A DNA stretch of 64,000 nt, taken from positions 62,001-126,000 of the forward strand of contig JADJFV010000033.1 of assembly GCA_016708435.1 (NCBI GenBank), read 5' to 3'. The translations under genes and the position numbers were made by a program. Source of the DNA: Leptospiraceae bacterium. GTDB lineage: Bacteria; Spirochaetota; Leptospiria; Leptospirales; Leptospiraceae. Under the pieces are notes generated by a model. That model saw nothing but the letters and a program-made list of their open reading frames with translations, was not told the origin of the DNA and did no database searches. This document shows, piece after piece, positions 61,064 to 64,000 of the stretch (its first letter is position 1; every line of letters starts with the position of its first letter).

Positions 61064-61830
61064 AACAAAAACTCTACAAAGACGGAAATAAAAAGAATCC
61101 AGCCATTTTATTTCTACACGGATTTCCTTTTGACCATAGAATGTGGAAATCACAAATTGAATTTTTAAAAAATGACTATTATTGTCTAAGTTACGACATC
61201 CTCGAAAAATGGGAAAAATCAAAAAAAACAGAACCAACCCCCTTTGAATTTCTAGTTGATGACTTATTCGCAATTCTAGAAAAAGAGAAGTTGGGCAAAT
61301 TGATAGTATGCGGTCTTTCGATGGGCGGATATATTATCTTGCGAGCATTAGAAAGAAAGCCTGAATTTTTTTCAAAGATAATTCTTTGCGACACAAGAAC
61401 AGAAGCAGATTCCAATGAAGCAAAATTAAAACGAGTCGCAGGTATACAGAATATAAATGAGAATGGTGTGGATAAATTTCTAAAAGAATTTGCAACTAAT
61501 ACATTGTCTGAGCTAACAATCAAAGCCTATCCAAAACTTTATAAGAAAGCACTAAAAATCACAAAGGACAGAACAGAAAATAGCGTCAAATCATTCTTAC
61601 TCGCAATGCAAGGAAGAACAGATACTACATCTGTTTTGAATCAAATTTCTGTTCCTACTTTAGTTCTCTGTGGGGAATTCGATACAATAACTCCTCCTGA
61701 GTCAATGGAAAAGTTATCTTCTCAAATTCCTTCGGCTGAATTTGTAAAAGTTCCCGAGGCAGGGCATATGGCTCCCTTTGAAAATCCCAAATTTGTAAAT
61801 GAGAAGATTTTGGAATTTCTGAATAAATGA
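61060..61830 (+). CDS. Alpha/beta-hydrolase
   Basis: The product is 256 residues with the triad visible: nucleophile Ser87 in VCGLSMGG, Asp in CGEFDTITPP and His in PEAGHMAPFENP. The oxyanion stretch is LHGFPFDHRMW. It resembles carboxylesterases and 3-oxoadipate-enol-lactonase relatives; the substrate is unknown. The ATG overlapping the previous stop decides the start. It also overlaps the next gene (ATGA), making a three-gene coupled operon. Confidence 0.9.
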   Translation: MKQKLYKDGNKKNPAILFLHGFPFDHRMWKSQIEFLKNDYYCLSYDILEKWEKSKKTEPTPFEFLVDDLFAILEKEKLGKLIVCGLSMGGYIILRALERKPEFFSKIILCDTRTEADSNEAKLKRVAGIQNINENGVDKFLKEFATNTLSELTIKAYPKLYKKALKITKDRTENSVKSFLLAMQGRTDTTSVLNQISVPTLVLCGEFDTITPPESMEKLSSQIPSAEFVKVPEAGHMAPFENPKFVNEKILEFLNK

Positions 61831-63659
61831 AATTAAGTTTGCGACTATCTTACTCCAATCATCTTCTAGTGGCTATTGTTTTTTTTCTGCTACTAGCGAT
61901 AACTTCTGTTTATCCTCAAACTAATTTAGGTTTTAAGAAATCGCAGAAAGAGACGGTGGAAATAAATGAACTTGAAGTGTTCGCGGATAGGTTTTTCAAA
62001 GAAAAGAACTTGAATGCAAACCATGCGTTAGTTGTCTTAGTAAAAGATAAAAAAACTTTTTTTAAAACATACCCAGAGCATTCCCAATCTTTTTCGGAAT
62101 TAACTCGTTTCAATTCAAAAGCATTTGATGAAATATTTACAGCTCTATCTTTATTGCAATTACAGGAAGCTGAAAAGATAAATCTTCGTGGTGACATTGC
62201 CAATTATAAATGGAAGTATGATCGAAATTTTAAACAGAACATTCTAATTGAAAATTTATTAACACATACATCAGGAATACAAGAAAATATAATTTATTCC
62301 AATCCAGAAAGAAAACGAGAGCCTGATTTTAATAAGAACACATCGCTCGTTCGATTTAGTGAGCCAAATGAATTTATTAGTTACAGCGCGGATGATTTGG
62401 TTATTCTTCATACAATATTACAGGATGCCGCGGGAAAGAGCAGGGAAGAATACATTCGAGAATCTATACTAGCAAAGTTAAATCTAGAAAATTCTGTTTT
62501 TGAAAATGCAGAGTTATTGGTAACTGGCAAAGATCTAGAAAAGATTATACCAATTTTTTTAAATGCAGAAGATTTAGCACTAAAAGGTATCCTTAAAAAA
62601 GAAACATGGAACGAAATCTTTCAAGAAAAATTACGTATGGAAGACAAACTACCTGGAACAGTCATTGGTTTTTTTGAACACTACGAGAATAATACTTGGG
62701 GCTATTCAAGAGTAAACGAAAGCAATGATCACACAGAGAAGTTTGTTTTTTTTCCTGATAAAAATTCCGCGATATATCTATATACTAATTCTTACAATCC
62801 AATCTTAAGAAGAGAAATTGTTTCTGAATTCTTAGATACTTTTTTCCCGGTAGAAAAAAAGAAAGTCAAACGCGATAAAAGTCCGGGTTATGATGAGTAT
62901 CTGCAAAATTTTGAAGGCGAGTATGCTGCTGTTCAGATTTCTAAACATACAATCTCTAAGTTTAGAACTTATAACACTTCTATTCGTATTAAAAAAGAAA
63001 ACAAAATGTTAATTTTAGAATCCGATAGAATGGATCCTTATGGAGACTTGGAAGGAAGATTGGAGTTTATAGAAATAGATCCATTTCTATTTCGCTGTCT
63101 GGATAGAGAAGCCTATATCTCTTTTAAAATGAATGAAGCGGGTAATGTAGAGTATTTGCTTTCAGGCTCTGGTCAACACGGGGCTTATCGAAAGTTGCCG
63201 CTTTTTGAAACAAAGACCTTTCATGAGAATCTAGGAATATTCTTTTTAAGCTTTTATTCTATTATGCTCTTGTTGTTGGTGGTAGAATTTCCCTATGCAT
63301 TTGCTAAAAAAATTGCCTACGTTCCAAATCGAATGAGACGAAATGTGCATATTCTTCTTTGGTTAGAAACGATTCTCGGCCTAATTCTATTTGGTAGTTT
63401 TTATTTCTTTGTAGATCATTATAGGTTAATGGATACTCATGATTATATTCTACAACTGACTCCATATGATTATACCATCTTTAGTCTTCCGTTTGCCTTT
63501 ATCCTCGGTATCAGCGCATTTACCTATTATGCGCTCAAGTCCCTCATCGAAAGAGGCTTACATCTATACCGACAAATTCAATCTGTATTGTTTTTACTAG
63601 TCTCTTTTGCTTTTATTTATTGGATGAGTTTCTGGAATTTACTCAGCTTTGGATTTTGA
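61827..63659 (+). CDS. Membrane protein with degenerate beta-lactamase fold
   Basis: The product is 610 residues with a signal-like N-terminal helix (LVAIVFFLLLAITSVYP). A beta-lactamase/PBP-type domain (about 45-340) is recognisable from FTALSLLQLQEAEKINL and LLTHTSGI. The SxxK position reads AFDE (Ala and Glu instead of Ser and Lys), and the tyrosine motif reads YSA, so it should be catalytically dead. Residues 350-465 are beta-rich, and the C-terminus has five or so membrane helices (LGIFFLSFYSIMLLLLVVEF onward). It may act as a binding or signalling module; coupling to the alpha/beta hydrolase is direct. Confidence 0.75.
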   Translation: MKLSLRLSYSNHLLVAIVFFLLLAITSVYPQTNLGFKKSQKETVEINELEVFADRFFKEKNLNANHALVVLVKDKKTFFKTYPEHSQSFSELTRFNSKAFDEIFTALSLLQLQEAEKINLRGDIANYKWKYDRNFKQNILIENLLTHTSGIQENIIYSNPERKREPDFNKNTSLVRFSEPNEFISYSADDLVILHTILQDAAGKSREEYIRESILAKLNLENSVFENAELLVTGKDLEKIIPIFLNAEDLALKGILKKETWNEIFQEKLRMEDKLPGTVIGFFEHYENNTWGYSRVNESNDHTEKFVFFPDKNSAIYLYTNSYNPILRREIVSEFLDTFFPVEKKKVKRDKSPGYDEYLQNFEGEYAAVQISKHTISKFRTYNTSIRIKKENKMLILESDRMDPYGDLEGRLEFIEIDPFLFRCLDREAYISFKMNEAGNVEYLLSGSGQHGAYRKLPLFETKTFHENLGIFFLSFYSIMLLLLVVEFPYAFAKKIAYVPNRMRRNVHILLWLETILGLILFGSFYFFVDHYRLMDTHDYILQLTPYDYTIFSLPFAFILGISAFTYYALKSLIERGLHLYRQIQSVLFLLVSFAFIYWMSFWNLLSFGF

Positions 63660-64000
63660 ATCTTGGATAATTTTTTTAACTAGAAAAGATACTGTAAGCA
63701 CAATAAACGAAGGAATCCATATCCAGATAAATTCTGAGGCTAATACAAGTATACCTGCTTCGGAGAAAAACCGTTTTCCAATAGGGGAGACTTGGATTGG
63801 GTGAAAGTCAAAAAAGAATCTTTCCGAAGAGAATGGACAATAAAGACAAACTCCAAGTCCTCCATTTGTGAGCGCATCGAGCAATGCATGGGAAAGTGTT
63901 GATATAAAAAATACGAACCAGAGTAGCAGATAACGGAAGTTAAACGCAAAATCTTTTCGATAAAACAAAAATAAAATTGGAATTGGAAAAATGGCAGAAA
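63639..64000 (-). CDS. DUF457/YdjM-type membrane hydrolase (N-terminus beyond right edge)
   Basis: About 120 residues of the C-terminal part are present. The frame is open to the window edge with no start before it. Membrane helices (YLLLWFVFFISTLSHALLDALT and the C-terminal WIPSFIVLTVSFLV) and the HALLDALTNGGLG and CPFSSERFFF runs are typical of membrane-bound metal-dependent hydrolases of this family. Its stop region overlaps the neighbouring convergent gene by 21 bases. Function of the family is poorly defined. Confidence 0.75.
   Translation of the reverse strand, partial: SAIFPIPILFLFYRKDFAFNFRYLLLWFVFFISTLSHALLDALTNGGLGVCLYCPFSSERFFFDFHPIQVSPIGKRFFSEAGILVLASEFIWIWIPSFIVLTVSFLVKKIIQDSKSKAE

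Overview
The window reads as the chromosome of a Gram-negative, low-G+C spirochaete, most likely a member of the Leptospiraceae. The main support is a spirochaete-type flagellar cluster fliF-fliG-fliH-fliI-fliJ-(small ORF)-flbB; FlbB is known only from periplasmic flagella. Many exported lipoproteins, a periplasmic MlaD-type protein and a diaminopimelate-pathway gene fit this. No rRNA, tRNA, CRISPR array or intact transposase was found. Assignment to a genus is inference.

Layout. 1-6.5 kb: the 3' two-thirds of a giant DUF2126 transglutaminase-like protein, an exported DUF5683-like protein, a lipoprotein, an unrecognised protein and a soluble DsbD alpha-gamma fusion. 6.5-12 kb: an accessory island with a WYL regulator, an SF2 helicase carrying a C-terminal SprT/YgjP-like zincin (HExxH-x6-H), and a phospholipase-D-fold nuclease. 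It is bordered by palindromes and by a degraded second copy of the nuclease 3' end. This is the best candidate for an undescribed (probably anti-phage) system. 12-16 kb: a cysteine-repeat exported protein and an exported TPR-CHAT protease. 16-18 kb: an RluA pseudouridine synthase and a PrsW protease. 18-24.4 kb: the flagellar operon. 24.5-31.4 kb: a broken dapF, a six-gene PadR-led redox/hydrolase operon with a 26-bp palindrome in front, and a STAS protein. 31.5-37.6 kb: Mrp ATPase, an MFS transporter flanked by two copies of a dispersed repeat, and carB. 37.7-41.7 kb: sulfate uptake genes cysT, cysA and cysW divergent from sbp, which has an in-frame amber stop. 41.7-47 kb: NlpC/P60 hydrolase, class III cyclase, ADP-ribosylglycohydrolase, a phosphoesterase and a PQQ-propeller protein. 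46.9-51.3 kb: a DUF1801/hydroxylase/TetR/MlaD operon and several hypotheticals, including an IscA/Nfu-like fusion. 51.3-64 kb: a possible structured RNA, GNAT, mtnA-ppnP, a VWA/solute-binding/XpaC-like cluster, hrpB, a lineage protein, and an operon of a Cys-rich protein, an alpha/beta hydrolase and a catalytically dead beta-lactamase-fold protein. A DUF457 membrane hydrolase runs off the right edge.

Two genome-scale patterns stand out. One is a family of intergenic elements with 13-bp inverted ends (GTCACCTCGAACA), four copies here. The other is an over-represented interrupted palindrome TAGC-S-GCTA scattered through genes and spacers on both strands. Two otherwise important genes (dapF and sbp) are interrupted, by an internal deletion and a single nonsense codon; these could be real decay or assembly errors.
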